Assembly (NCBI RefSeq): GCF_000751075.1
Contig: NZ_CCMG01000007.1
Location: 1-64,000, forward strand
Length of the DNA: 64,000 nucleotides
From: Rickettsia tamurae
Lineage (GTDB): Bacteria > Pseudomonadota > Alphaproteobacteria > Rickettsiales > Rickettsiaceae
Reading direction: 5' to 3'
The position numbers were made by a program, and so were the translations under genes. The notes under the pieces were generated by a model that was given only the letters and a program-made list of their open reading frames with translations, did no database searches and was not told the origin of the DNA. Shown here one piece after another: positions 34,194 to 43,289 of the stretch. Each line of letters opens with the position of its first letter. Positions within the stretch are counted from its first letter, which is position 1.

Positions 34194-36104
34194 TTACAAT
34201 AATGATTGTAAAAATAAATTTATTTCATTATTAAGCCAATTCCTCGCTTGCGGAGATAATAAATCATAAATTTTAGCTCTAATTTTGTTATAATATTCCT
34301 TGATATAGTTTATTTCATCAATATTGAGTAGTTTCATATCAATCAATTTACTAGCATAAGGCACTAGGCTTAAGGTCTCAAACTCAAGCCATCCATTATT
34401 TTCTTTTACATACATTAAATTTTCGATTCTAATTCCGTATTTTCCTGGAATATAAAATCCAGGCTCATTAGATAAGATCATACCTGCTTTAAGTATTGTT
34501 TTATTACGAAGATTTATGCTTTGCGGTCCTTCATGAACGCTTAAGAAGCTCCCTACCCCATGACCCGTACCGTGCGGATAATCTAGCATTTCTTGCCATA
34601 AATATTGCCGAGCTAGTATATCAAGATTAGCTCCTGTAACGATATTTTTAGGGAATTTGGTTTTAGCTAAAGCAATATGTCCTTTAAGTACTTGCGTATA
34701 ACGCTTTTTCTGCTCATCATTCGGCGTACCTATCACTATTGTTCGAGTTATATCGGTAGTAGCACCTTGGTACTGACCCCCGGAATCTATTAGTAATATC
34801 CCCTGCCCTATAATTTTTTTAGCAGTTTTTTGATCAGCTCTATAATGAATAATGGCACTATTCTCCTGAAATCCACAAATAGCAGGAAAACTATCTGAAA
34901 CATATCCCTCTTGTTTAGTTCGATATTCTGTAAGCCTTAAACCAAGGGTGTGTTCGGTTATAGTCTTTGTCACCCCGTGGCTTGACCACGGGATCCAGTT
35001 AAAAATACTAAAATTATTAGTATTTTTTATTGTTTTTATGGACCCCGTGGTCAAGCCACGGGGTGACACGGTGGATTTTACCGGTCCACGCAACAATGCC
35101 TCCTCGATACTTTTATCCAAATCAGCAAAAAACTCACATAAAGCTACTGCATCTTTAATATGAAAATCGATTGCATGCTTAATTTCTACATCGTTCTTAC
35201 AAGCTTTAAGCATTAAACACGGATCGGTAATTTTTTGTACTTTTTTATCAGCTACTAAGTCCATTATATGAACAGAGGCTATAGTATCATCAATAAAAAT
35301 ATTTTCGCTATCTCTTAAAACATTTTCAAATTCTTCTTCCGGTAAAATCGTTATTTCAGGACGAGCATTAATAATTTCGGCATCGATTCTTGTAGGATTT
35401 ATAAACAAATATAATTGTGTAGAAGTGAGTATAACTTTTGCAAACATTAAAGGCGTATAAGTAACGTCACTAGCCCGCAAATTTAGTAACCAACATATGG
35501 AGGAGCTATCGAGAATAACTAAGGCAGATTGCTCGGTGTCATCCCGCGGCTTGACCGCGGGATCCAAAAAACAATTATTATTAGATCCCGCGGTCAAGCC
35601 GCGGGATGACAATGCAATTTCACGACATTTACTTATTTTATCAGTATGACTAACGCCCACAAACTTAATATCATGCAAATAAACTTTAGAGTTTGGCTCT
35701 AGCAACTGATTTTGCCAAATCTTATCAACTAAATTTCCGTTAATTTTCTGAAAGTTGAACTTTAAATTTGATATAGCGGGATAAGTAAATAATTCAGAAT
35801 CGTATCCTATTTTTGCATCTTTACCAAACTTAGATATATCTTTTAAGTCAAAAATCTTAAAAAACTCTAAATCCAGCTCTTTACTTGCTTGCTCTAAATA
35901 ACGTCCGTCAGTAAAAAATAATGCTGTATCTTTATATATAATAGCTATACCGTTTGAACCAGTAAAACCTGTTATATATTCAAGTCTCTTTGCGTAGCTT
36001 GGAACATATTCACTCATATATTTATCGTTAGACGGAATTATATAACCGTCTATATCATATTCTGTGAATAAATTTCTAAGTAGATTAATACGGATTTTTG
36101 TCAT
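34194..36104 (-). CDS. pepP: Xaa-Pro aminopeptidase (M24B) with two translated repeats
   Basis: 636 residues from MTKIRINLLRNLF at 36104; seventeen extra codons upstream are repeat-flank sequence. Creatinase-type N-terminal domains precede the pita-bread metalloprotease: metal ligands in LLIDSGGQYQGATTDIT (two Asp), HGTGHGVGSFLSVHEGP (His), SNEPGFY and RIENLMYV (Glu). Two family A repeats are translated: residues about 165-190 (SSRGLTAGSNNN..., DPAVKPRDDT) and about 335-379 ([15 protein letters not shown]..., [10 protein letters not shown], with the linker). Both lie in the N-terminal half, away from the metal site, so activity is plausible. Confidence 0.9.
   Translation of the reverse strand: MTKIRINLLRNLFTEYDIDGYIIPSNDKYMSEYVPSYAKRLEYITGFTGSNGIAIIYKDTALFFTDGRYLEQASKELDLEFFKIFDLKDISKFGKDAKIGYDSELFTYPAISNLKFNFQKINGNLVDKIWQNQLLEPNSKVYLHDIKFVGVSHTDKISKCREIALSSRGLTAGSNNNCFLDPAVKPRDDTEQSALVILDSSSICWLLNLRASDVTYTPLMFAKVILTSTQLYLFINPTRIDAEIINARPEITILPEEEFENVLRDSENIFIDDTIASVHIMDLVADKKVQKITDPCLMLKACKNDVEIKHAIDFHIKDAVALCEFFADLDKSIEEALLRGPVKSTVSPRGLTTGSIKTIKNTNNFSIFNWIPWSSHGVTKTITEHTLGLRLTEYRTKQEGYVSDSFPAICGFQENSAIIHYRADQKTAKKIIGQGILLIDSGGQYQGATTDITRTIVIGTPNDEQKKRYTQVLKGHIALAKTKFPKNIVTGANLDILARQYLWQEMLDYPHGTGHGVGSFLSVHEGPQSINLRNKTILKAGMILSNEPGFYIPGKYGIRIENLMYVKENNGWLEFETLSLVPYASKLIDMKLLNIDEINYIKEYYNKIRAKIYDLLSPQARNWLNNEINLFLQSLL
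34968..35068. repeat. RPE family A inside pepP, copy 1
   Basis: TGTCACCCCGTGGCTTGACC on the left, GGTCAAGCCACGGGGTGACA on the right. The linker GGTCCACGCAACAATGCC (35083-35100) follows and is also translated. Confidence 0.88.
35537..35611. repeat. RPE family A inside pepP, copy 2
   Basis: TGTCATCCCGCGGCTTGACC on the left, GGTCAAGCCGCGGGATGACA on the right, with nearly perfect arms. Confidence 0.88.
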
Positions 36105-36149
36105 GTTTATATCTCTTATGTCGTTCTCTTGCCTGCTTGGAGGCTGAGC

Positions 36150-36272
36150 CGTCATTGCGAGGAAATTACTTAAGTAATTGACGAAGCAATCCAGTTAAAA
36201 AATTCTGATTTACAGAATTTTTTTATTATTTTTTCTAGATTGCCACGCTCCTTGCAGTCGCTCGCAATGACG
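36150..36272. repeat. RPE family C, long form with inner hairpin
   Basis: CGTCATTGCGAGGAAATTAC on the left, GTCGCTCGCAATGACG on the right; AAATTCTGATTTACAGAATTT in the centre followed by T-rich sequence. Upstream of pepP. Confidence 0.85.
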
Positions 36273-36356
36273 ATTAGGTGTCTACGCAACAATGCCTTCT
36301 CGCAATGACGGCTCAGCATCCACCTAGGCAACGCTCATAGACGGGAATGACATTTA

Positions 36357-36509
36357 TATACTCCGAGTAAATGAAAAATTGGTAGACGAAGGTCAATTTC
36401 AAAAAGAGTAATCGGTCTGTAAGGCGAGGAACGGAAGCCGTTACTTAATACGTGAGTACCGCAGAACTTGCTAGACGACGACGCCAATTTTTGAAATTCA
36501 CCGAGTATA
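36357..36509. repeat. Family D repeat, copy 4
   Basis: Left end TATACTCCGAGTAAATGAA, right end TTCACCGAGTATA; same interior as copies 2 and 3. The right end provides the last codons (YTR) and TGA of the permease on the minus strand. Confidence 0.85.
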
Positions 36510-37769
36510 CCATCCATAATATAAAGGAATACCGAGAATAGTAAAGGAGCTAGCTATAATTAGAGTTTTAACAGGTGTTTCATAGATAACCCAAGCACAA
36601 AAGATAATCGATATTATGGCTATAAGTAAATAATAATAAGAAAAATTTTCTTTTGAACTAAGAATTACTTTTAAAAATGCTAAGCTACAAATTAAATAGA
36701 CGAATAAGAATGTTATTGCCGAGAAATCTATTATTTGTGTAATCTGTTTGGCAAAATTATCATTTGCCGTAAAGATTAATAACGGCACAATGCCAAGGCA
36801 GCTTACAATAATTCCGTGAGTTGGAGCGTTATTGCTATTTTTCTTAGCAAAAAATTTCGGTAATAACCCGTCTTCTGCAAGTCCTAGAGCAATTTGTCCG
36901 CTAGTTAGTACCCAAGCATTGAGTGTACCTATACATATAATCGAGGCTATAACCGTAATTACGCTTGACCATTTACCCCCGAATAATAATGAAGCGGCAT
37001 CGGCATAAGGAGCTTTAGAACTAATAAGTTCAGAAGCAGGGATTAATCCCATTATACCTACGCTATTGATAATATATAAAACTGCTACGCAGAAAGTTCC
37101 AACTATTATGGCTCTTGGAATGGTTTTTGCCGGATCTTTTACCGCTCCTGCTGTAGTAGTTGCACATTCTACTCCGATAAATCCCCAAAAAGTAAGAAGT
37201 GCAACTCTTCCCATAATACTCGGAATGCTTAAACTTTCTACTTCTTCAGCTATAGTTATATTATCTATATTAAAATGAGATAATGCACATAAACCTACTA
37301 CAAGCAGCGGAACAAATTTTAAGAGAGTCAAATAAAACTCTGCTTTTCCTGCTACTTCAGGACCTTTTAAATTTAAAACCGTAATAGCAGCTAATAATAT
37401 TATCTGTAATGTTAAATCCAAAATCGCTTGTGGTTTAAAAAAAGGTGTTAGATAACCTATTGCAGAGATAACAACTATACTTGTACTGACGAAGGATATA
37501 ACCCAGTAAGTCCAGCCGATAAAGAAAGCTATCTTATCCCCGAAACTTTCCCGTACATAAACGTGCGGACCGCCTGTTTTAGGAAATTTTGCACAAAGGG
37601 TAGAAAATACAAGTGCTATACTCATAGCACCGAATAATGAAAGTACCCAGCCCCAAATGCTGTATATACCGAATGGTGCTAAACTTAACGGCAATATAAA
37701 AACGCTAGTACCGATTTGACTGCCGGTTACTAAGGCAAAAACCGCCCAGAAACCTAATTTTTGTGACAT
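36498..37769 (-). CDS. APC-family amino acid/polyamine permease (PotE-like)
   Basis: 423 residues, 12 membrane helices. GSQIGTSVFILPLSLAPFG is the conserved first-helix motif of the APC superfamily, with TGGPHVYVRESFG and FWGFIGVECATTTAGAVKDP further on. It resembles PotE/CadB antiporters, so ornithine, putrescine or a related amine is likely; the substrate is not fixed by sequence. The C-terminal WYTR and stop lie in a family D repeat. Confidence 0.85.
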   Translation of the reverse strand: MSQKLGFWAVFALVTGSQIGTSVFILPLSLAPFGIYSIWGWVLSLFGAMSIALVFSTLCAKFPKTGGPHVYVRESFGDKIAFFIGWTYWVISFVSTSIVVISAIGYLTPFFKPQAILDLTLQIILLAAITVLNLKGPEVAGKAEFYLTLLKFVPLLVVGLCALSHFNIDNITIAEEVESLSIPSIMGRVALLTFWGFIGVECATTTAGAVKDPAKTIPRAIIVGTFCVAVLYIINSVGIMGLIPASELISSKAPYADAASLLFGGKWSSVITVIASIICIGTLNAWVLTSGQIALGLAEDGLLPKFFAKKNSNNAPTHGIIVSCLGIVPLLIFTANDNFAKQITQIIDFSAITFLFVYLICSLAFLKVILSSKENFSYYYLLIAIISIIFCAWVIYETPVKTLIIASSFTILGIPLYYGWYTR

Positions 37770-37935
37770 ATTAATCTAATTTAAAGAAACAGCTTTAAAA
37801 TAGCTGAAATAATGATTTTTAGCAATAGTTAAAACTACTATAATTATTTTACTCTTTTTAAGCTATCAAAAATAATCTGGGTAATTAATCAAGTGGGATT
37901 TGTAATCTACCCCTATCATGAATCCATCAATTTAC

Positions 37936-38069
37936 CTATATATCCAGCTGATTACCTAAAAAACAATTACCATTAGGGTTTTCATAGAATACAATTTCAT
38001 TATTTTTTGCAAGCTTTCAATGTTAGGTGAAGGATAAGAGAATATTTTATTATAAATCCAGTTAAACAT
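37936..38069 (-). pseudogene. Small frameshifted reading frame, unrecognised
   Basis: From ATG 38069: MFNWIYNKIFSYPSPNIESL..., a change of frame in the AT-rich middle, then IVFYENPNGNCFLGNQLDI ending at TAG 37936. It could be a 45-residue protein broken by one indel, or the stub of a longer one. The rest of 37770-38098 shows nothing I can support. Confidence 0.4.
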
Positions 38070-38098
38070 ATTTTAAAACCTTTATTGATTTTAAAGTG

Positions 38099-38431
38099 TT
38101 ATACGCTAAAAGATTTGCCGCAGCCGCAATTAGCTTTTTCGTTGGGATTGGTGAAAGTGAATTGGGATTTGAATTTAGTCTCTACATAGTCCATTTCAGA
38201 ACCTAGAATATACATTAATGCTTTAGGGTCGATTAGTATCCGTACGCCCTTTTCTTCAACTATTTCATCGAATTGATTTTTACTATCGGCATATTCAACG
38301 TAATAAGTCTGACCAGCACAACCACCTGACTTAACCCCTACCCTAATACCAAAGGTAGGCTTGGCTCGTTTTTCTATTAGCAATTTTACTTGCTTTGCAG
38401 CAGAATCGGTTAATGAAATAACATTTTTCAT
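38099..38431 (-). CDS. iscA: A-type iron-sulfur assembly protein
   Basis: 110 residues. The three cysteines of the IscA/HesB family are present: Cys38 in KSGGCAG and Cys102/Cys104 in NCGCGKSF. It receives or delivers Fe-S clusters after IscU. Start MKNVISLT at 38431, five bases after the iscU stop, last gene of the isc operon in this window. hscB, hscA and fdx do not follow here; an APC permease and repeats do. Confidence 0.95.
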   Translation of the reverse strand: MKNVISLTDSAAKQVKLLIEKRAKPTFGIRVGVKSGGCAGQTYYVEYADSKNQFDEIVEEKGVRILIDPKALMYILGSEMDYVETKFKSQFTFTNPNEKANCGCGKSFSV

Positions 38432-38436
38432 GTTTT

Positions 38437-38820
38437 TTAAGAGTCTTTTTTCTGTTTGTAATCGGCTATAGCTGCCTTTATTGCATCTTCAGCAAGTAGT
38501 GAGCAATGTAATTTTACCGGTGGAAGTGACAATTCTTTTGCTATTTCGGTATTTTTAATAGTCTCGGCATCTTCTACCGATCTTCCTTTAACCCACTCCG
38601 TTACTAAAGAACTTGAAGCAATAGCTGAACCGCAGCCGAATGTTTTAAATTTAGCATCTGTAATAATCCCGTCATCATCAACTTCGATTTGTAACTTCAT
38701 AACGTCACCACAAGCAGGAGCTCCAACTAGTCCCGTCCCGACATTTTTATTTTCTTTATCAAGCGATCCAACATTACGAGGATTTTCATAATAATCTATC
38801 ACTTTTTTGCTATAAGCCAT
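38437..38820 (-). CDS. iscU: Fe-S cluster scaffold protein
   Basis: 127 residues. Scaffold cysteines Cys37 (GAPACGDV), Cys63 (TFGCGSA) and Cys106 (KLHCSLLAED); Asp39 is present. The LPPVK chaperone (HscA) recognition motif is at 99-103, so an HscA partner should exist elsewhere. A family C repeat separates it from iscS. Confidence 0.97.
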   Translation of the reverse strand: MAYSKKVIDYYENPRNVGSLDKENKNVGTGLVGAPACGDVMKLQIEVDDDGIITDAKFKTFGCGSAIASSSLVTEWVKGRSVEDAETIKNTEIAKELSLPPVKLHCSLLAEDAIKAAIADYKQKKDS

Positions 38821-38873
38821 TGTTATTCTCTAAAATTTGGTTTTGTATGTTATACTTGCGTGAATACCCGAGC

Positions 38874-38965
38874 CGTCATTGCGAAGAAAAACTACAAGTT
38901 TTGACGAAGCAATCTCAGGATATTTGACGAGATTGCCACGCAGCCTACGGCTGCTCGCAATGACG
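38874..38965. repeat. RPE family C between iscS and iscU
   Basis: CGTCATTGCGAAGAAAAACT on the left, GGCTGCTCGCAATGACG on the right; sits inside the isc operon. Confidence 0.85.
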
Positions 38966-38971
38966 ATATTC

Positions 38972-40204
38972 TCAATGTACAGCCCATTTAATCTTTTTCA
39001 AATCAATCCCCTCTTGCATCATTTCCCAAAGAGGGCTTAATTCCCTTAGTTTATCGATTTTTGAGCATATTAAATTTACTGCGTAGTCAACTTCCTGCTC
39101 GGTAGTAAATCTACCTATGCCGAACCTGATTGAAGTATGGGAAAGCTCTTCACCGATTCCCATGGAACGTAAAACATATGACGGCTCTAAAGAGGCAGAA
39201 GTACAAGCAGAACCGGAGGAAACCGCTAAATCTTTAATGGCAAGGATAATTGATTCTCCTTCAACTCCGGCAAAGCTTAAATTTAAATTACCTTTATATC
39301 TTTGATTTTTATCACCGTTTAAATAAACTTCTGAAATTCGGCTATGTATATTATTTAAAAATCTGTCGAATAAGTAATTTACATGCTTAGTATCTTTTTC
39401 CATCTCACTATACGCTATTTCAGCAGCCATGCCAAGCCCTACGATTAAAGGAGTCGGTAACGTACCCGAACGCATACCTCTCTCCTGCCCGCCACCGTTT
39501 ATAAGCGGCGTAACACGCACACGAGGTTTTTTCCTTACATATAAGGCCCCTATTCCTTTCGGACCGTAAATTTTATGTCCTGAGATACTGGCAAGATCAA
39601 TATTAAACTCGTTAACGTCAATTGGAATTTTACCAAAACCTTGAGCAATATCGGAATGAAAGAAAACGCCTCTTTCACAACAAATTTTCCCGATTTCCTT
39701 TAAAGGCTGAACAACACCTATTTCATTATTAACTGCCATAACTGAAACTAACATAGTCTGATCGGTAATAGCTTCTTTTAATATTTCTAAATCGATTATT
39801 CCATTTGGTTTAATCGGTAAGTATGTGATTTTTATACCTTCTTGCTCTAAATGCCTGCAAGCGTCAAGTACGCATTTATGTTCACTAACTATAGTAATAA
39901 TGTGATTCTTTTTATTGCCGTAAAATTTTGCTATTCCCTTTATTGCAAGGTTATTAGATTCGGTTGCACCAGAGGTAAAAATAATTTCTTTAGTATCCGC
40001 TCCTATTAACCTTGCTACCCTACTTCTTGCCTCTTCAACGGCGTTTTCTGCTTCCCAGCCGAAAGAATGGCTACGTGAATGAGGATTCCCGAACTTGGTA
40101 GTAAAATAGGGCAACATTGCTTCCATTACCCTTGGATCTAGTGGCGTTGTTGCCTGATAATCCATATATATCGGTAAGGTTAAATTGTTTAATTGTGGGT
40201 TCAT
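38972..40204 (-). CDS. iscS: Cysteine desulfurase IscS
   Basis: 410 residues from [20 protein letters not shown]; twelve further codons upstream are repeat-flanking. PLP enzyme giving sulfur to IscU. PLP lysine in [12 protein letters not shown], active-site loop [20 protein letters not shown] with the catalytic Cys, [12 protein letters not shown] motif. Class I (NifS/IscS) type. A preceding family A/B repeat pair separates it from the second desulfurase. Confidence 0.96.
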   Translation of the reverse strand: MNPQLNNLTLPIYMDYQATTPLDPRVMEAMLPYFTTKFGNPHSRSHSFGWEAENAVEEARSRVARLIGADTKEIIFTSGATESNNLAIKGIAKFYGNKKNHIITIVSEHKCVLDACRHLEQEGIKITYLPIKPNGIIDLEILKEAITDQTMLVSVMAVNNEIGVVQPLKEIGKICCERGVFFHSDIAQGFGKIPIDVNEFNIDLASISGHKIYGPKGIGALYVRKKPRVRVTPLINGGGQERGMRSGTLPTPLIVGLGMAAEIAYSEMEKDTKHVNYLFDRFLNNIHSRISEVYLNGDKNQRYKGNLNLSFAGVEGESIILAIKDLAVSSGSACTSASLEPSYVLRSMGIGEELSHTSIRFGIGRFTTEQEVDYAVNLICSKIDKLRELSPLWEMMQEGIDLKKIKWAVH

Positions 40205-40234
40205 ATGGTTACAAATGTTAAATAGTTTGTTTTT

Positions 40235-40266
40235 CGTCACCCCGTGGCTTGACCACGGGGTTCAGT
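40235..40266. repeat. RPE family A, single arm
   Basis: CGTCACCCCGTGGCTTGACC-ACGGGG; paired with a family B half at 40281. Confidence 0.75.
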
Positions 40267-40280
40267 CTTTTTTTATTTTT

Positions 40281-40310
40281 TATGGATTCCCGCCTATGCG
40301 GGAATGACAT
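40281..40310. repeat. RPE family B, single arm, encodes a protein end
   Basis: GGATTCCCGCCTATGCGGGA-ATGACA. On the minus strand it provides the last codons (VIPA) and TAG stop of the second desulfurase. Confidence 0.78.
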
Positions 40311-41412
40311 CGTAAATCTCCTCAAAAGCTTCTATAAAAGTTTCTATATCACTTACCGTATTAGTATGACTTAAAGATATCCTAATCGAAGATTTTGCTT
40401 CTTCTTCATTCATACCCATATTGGTTAATACGTGTGATTTAGATATTTTTCCCGATGAACAAGTAGAGCCGGAACTTACGCAAATATTACGTAAATCAAA
40501 CCCGATTAATTTCACTTGTGCATCCGTATTCGGTATAGTAATTAAGGTAGTATTAGGTAATCTCGCTACGCTATTACTAACAATATTTACGTTTGGATAT
40601 TCTTTTAATTTTTTCTCTAAAACTTCCTGTAAGCTTTTGATTTTTATATATTTTTCTGAGATATCTTTTGTTGTTAATTCAGCTGCCAAACCAAGCCCTG
40701 CAATAGCTAAAACATTTTCAGTGCCTGAGCGTACTGATTTTTCCTGCCCTCCTCCTATAATCATTGGAGTAACTTGAAAGTCAGAGTTAGAGATTAAAGC
40801 AGCACCACCCTGCCCCCCTCCTATTTTATGCCCTGAAATCGTCACAAAATCTAAACCTAACTCCTTGATATTTATGGGTATTCTGCCAAAACTTTGCACT
40901 AAATCACTATGAAATCTTGCATCATACTTTTTAGTTATTTCACTTATTTTGGTTATATCTTGCAAAACTCCACTTTCATTATTAGCCATCATTACGGAAA
41001 CTAGTTTTTTACTAGTATTACTCTGAGATAACAACTCTTCTAGATGTTCTAAATCAACTAGCCCTTGCGTATTAACTCTTATAACTTTAATATTTGGAGC
41101 GTAGTTTATACGGTTATAGATCGATAAATGTTCAATAGCTGAAATAAAAATATCGCCGTCATAAAAATTTTTCATTATTAAATTATTACTTTCAGTTCCC
41201 GATGACGTAAAGGTAATATCATATTCTCTAGATGATAAGGTTATACCAAGAGCCGCCGCTATTTGCGAACGTGCCGTTTCTATGATATTCTTAGCAAATC
41301 TACCTAAACTATGTGCTGATGAAGGGTTAAGCTCCTTGTCCATCAAACTTATTATGAATTCCTTAACTTTAGGGTCGATAGAAGTAGTAGCATTATGGTC
41401 TAAATATATCAT
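40294..41412 (-). CDS. Second cysteine desulfurase (IscS2/NifS-like)
   Basis: 372 residues, diverged paralogue of the adjacent iscS. MIYLDHNATTSIDPKVKEF, PLP lysine in TISGHKIGGGQGG, active-site Cys in SSGSTCSSGKISKSHVLTN, and RSGTENVLAIAG are all intact, so it should be active. The tandem arrangement iscR-iscS2-iscS-iscU is characteristic of Rickettsia. The C-terminal YDVIPA is encoded by a repeat arm. Four bases from the end of iscR, so co-transcribed. Confidence 0.92.
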   Translation of the reverse strand: MIYLDHNATTSIDPKVKEFIISLMDKELNPSSAHSLGRFAKNIIETARSQIAAALGITLSSREYDITFTSSGTESNNLIMKNFYDGDIFISAIEHLSIYNRINYAPNIKVIRVNTQGLVDLEHLEELLSQSNTSKKLVSVMMANNESGVLQDITKISEITKKYDARFHSDLVQSFGRIPINIKELGLDFVTISGHKIGGGQGGAALISNSDFQVTPMIIGGGQEKSVRSGTENVLAIAGLGLAAELTTKDISEKYIKIKSLQEVLEKKLKEYPNVNIVSNSVARLPNTTLITIPNTDAQVKLIGFDLRNICVSSGSTCSSGKISKSHVLTNMGMNEEEAKSSIRISLSHTNTVSDIETFIEAFEEIYDVIPA

Positions 41413-41416
41413 ATAT

Positions 41417-41833
41417 TTAAATAATACTTAGCTCTAAAGCATCCTTAATGGATATATTTTCAAAATAATCTCTAACATGCTTCCCAAGACCTTTCCATAA
41501 TTTATGCGAATTACATTTTATTGTATCAGGTACGCAAGTTTTAACTGATTTCTTATAGCAGGTAGTCATTATAAAATTTTCGTTAACGGCGTCCATAATA
41601 TCAGAAATTTTTATTTCTTCTAAGTTACCTATTAAAATATACCCACCTTTCGATCCTCTAATAGCCTTAACTAGATCAGCTTTTTTAAGTTTAGAAAATA
41701 TCTGCTCTAAATAGTTAAGCGATATATTTTGTTTTACGGAAATTTCATTCAAAGTGACCGGTTCAGCACTTGATTTTAAAGCCATTTCAAGTATTGCCAT
41801 TACGGCATATCTTCCTTTCGTCGTCAGCATCAT
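41417..41833 (-). CDS. iscR: IscR, Rrf2-family Fe-S regulator
   Basis: 138 residues (137 from the second Met). Winged helix N-terminus (TTKGRYAVMAILEMAL, IRGSKGGYILIG) and Cys92, Cys100, Cys107 with His110, matching the C-C-C-H ligands of the [2Fe-2S] cluster in IscR. It should repress the isc operon when Fe-S supply is adequate. First gene of the operon; an IscR type 1-like site overlaps its promoter at 41873-41899. Confidence 0.93.
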   Translation of the reverse strand: MMLTTKGRYAVMAILEMALKSSAEPVTLNEISVKQNISLNYLEQIFSKLKKADLVKAIRGSKGGYILIGNLEEIKISDIMDAVNENFIMTTCYKKSVKTCVPDTIKCNSHKLWKGLGKHVRDYFENISIKDALELSII

Positions 41834-41866
41834 ATAACCAACCTATTAAAACTTAAAATTGTTTTA

Positions 41867-41895
41867 TATCTACAATACCCAAGTAATTTAGTCAA
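41867..41895 (-). promoter_or_regulatory. isc operon promoter
   Basis: TTGACT (41895-41890), 17-bp spacer, TAGATA (41872-41867) on the minus strand; predicted start near 41860, about 27 bases before the iscR ATG. Confidence 0.7.
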
Positions 41896-41899
41896 GTAT
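41873..41899 (-). promoter_or_regulatory. IscR type 1-like operator
   Basis: Half sites ATACTTGACT and ACTTGGGTATTG with an AAATT centre, the same layout as the type 1 IscR site of other proteobacteria (ATAxYTGACT ... AGTCxGGTAT). It covers the -35 box and spacer, as expected for autorepression. Confidence 0.7.
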
Positions 41900-41952
41900 A
41901 TAATTATATTATTTAATAAAAAATTAGCTTGTTAATATAAACTATTATAGTT

Positions 41953-42318
41953 ATGACAAAAAACATCTATATTTTAGGCAAATTAAAGATTTTATTTTAT
42001 TTAATTATTTGTTTTGAATTAACTTCATGTATAATAACTCCTGAATCTCCTCGCTATCATCCAACAGTAATAAGTTTTACACCAGCAAGCGTAGTTATAA
42101 ATTACTCTTTAAATGATTTACAAGAAGCTACAAACCTTGCTCAGCAATTTTGTAGCACAATAAATAAAGATGCACAATATACAGGAACACAATATATAAA
42201 AATTGCTGAAGCTGGATTTTTTTCAAATGAGATTCAAGCTCATCATGCTTTCTTTAATTGTGTAGGGTCTGGGAGAAGTAGAAAAGATGGTCAAAGTATC
42301 ATAAATAATTTTAAATAA
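41953..42318 (+). CDS. Small lipoprotein
   Basis: 121 residues. Signal peptide with hydrophobic core (ILFYLIICFEL) and lipobox LTSC (lipidated Cys near residue 26). The mature part has SLNDLQEATNLAQQFC and FFNCVGSG, a pattern of a small envelope lipoprotein common in Rickettsiales. Function unknown. Divergent from iscR. Confidence 0.75.
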   Translation: MTKNIYILGKLKILFYLIICFELTSCIITPESPRYHPTVISFTPASVVINYSLNDLQEATNLAQQFCSTINKDAQYTGTQYIKIAEAGFFSNEIQAHHAFFNCVGSGRSRKDGQSIINNFK

Positions 42319-42326
42319 ATTCTTCC

Positions 42327-43199
42327 TTATATATAACTCGACAGGCTCTTGTTAATTTGCCAAATAGCGACAAATACTAAACAAGTTGTAAACATTTGTA
42401 GTAGCTGTAATAATATGCTTAATTCCGGTATTAATATAATAATAACCGGTTGTAATATTATCGGGACTCCGCTTGAAAACATTACTAACCTTATAGAAGT
42501 TTGTATTGAAGTTTTAGTAGTAAGTAAATTAGCTAAGCTATATACTAACAAAACTATAATACTTCTCTCTAATAAGAATGTTACGAACCAAAATAATATA
42601 ATAGCCGGCATACCGAAATAAATAAATAAATTTGATGCATATAATAAATTATCAGCAAAATATTTTTTTATTATTTCAGGAGTTAAAATTACTTCATTTT
42701 GTTTGAATATCTCAGAATAGTTAGCAGTATTTGGGAAATTTTTCTTAGTATTGGCTACAATTAAATTTATCTTCAGCTTATTCTCTTCAAGTACAAACGG
42801 TATTTTGCTTTTTTCTTTATTAGAAACTTGATTTTTTGTATCAATGACGACTATTTTATTGTTATTTTTACTATATAAATATATAGGCTCTACTTCTTCA
42901 ACTGAAATTTTTGAATTATTATATTTAATTTCCGGTAATTGATTGATAATATATTCAATGTTGTCTGTAACTTTTGATGATTGTATTCCGTTAAAATAAT
43001 CTTTTAAAGTTATTATGTAATTTAATATAAAAATACAATAAATTATTGACGGAATAAAAGATACGGTAAATAAATATCTTATTCCGTATCCTTGATAGTT
43101 TATATATACGTCTTTATAAAACTCTATAGAGCTAATTGATAAACGTAATTGACGGAGTAATGCATTTAATCCTCCTAATATAAATGATACTAAATACAT
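42327..43199 (-). CDS. DUF1189-like membrane protein
   Basis: 290 residues. A membrane helix near 46-66 (FIPSIIYCIFILNYII), an extracytoplasmic domain of about 120 residues, and three or four C-terminal helices (LFIYFGMPAIILFWFVTF onward). N-terminal SSIEFYKDVY resembles the DUF1189 start. Function unknown. Convergent with the lipoprotein gene. Confidence 0.6.
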   Translation of the reverse strand: MYLVSFILGGLNALLRQLRLSISSIEFYKDVYINYQGYGIRYLFTVSFIPSIIYCIFILNYIITLKDYFNGIQSSKVTDNIEYIINQLPEIKYNNSKISVEEVEPIYLYSKNNNKIVVIDTKNQVSNKEKSKIPFVLEENKLKINLIVANTKKNFPNTANYSEIFKQNEVILTPEIIKKYFADNLLYASNLFIYFGMPAIILFWFVTFLLERSIIVLLVYSLANLLTTKTSIQTSIRLVMFSSGVPIILQPVIIILIPELSILLQLLQMFTTCLVFVAIWQINKSLSSYI

Positions 43200-43289
43200 A
43201 TATGAGTAATTTATTTAAGTTTCTCACCCTCTTCCTTCTTTAATCCGGTTGAGGTAGCTATTAAGTCAGTTTTTTACCGGCTTTGATTA

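Noticed and set aside
34948-35163. Plus-strand open frame within pepP
   Set aside because: It is repeat sequence read on the opposite strand.
36335-36517. Minus-strand 60-codon frame
   Set aside because: It is composed of family D repeat and its flank, with no ribosome site or protein-like character.
42349-42621. Plus-strand 90-codon frame
   Set aside because: It is antisense to the DUF1189-like membrane protein gene and has no independent support.
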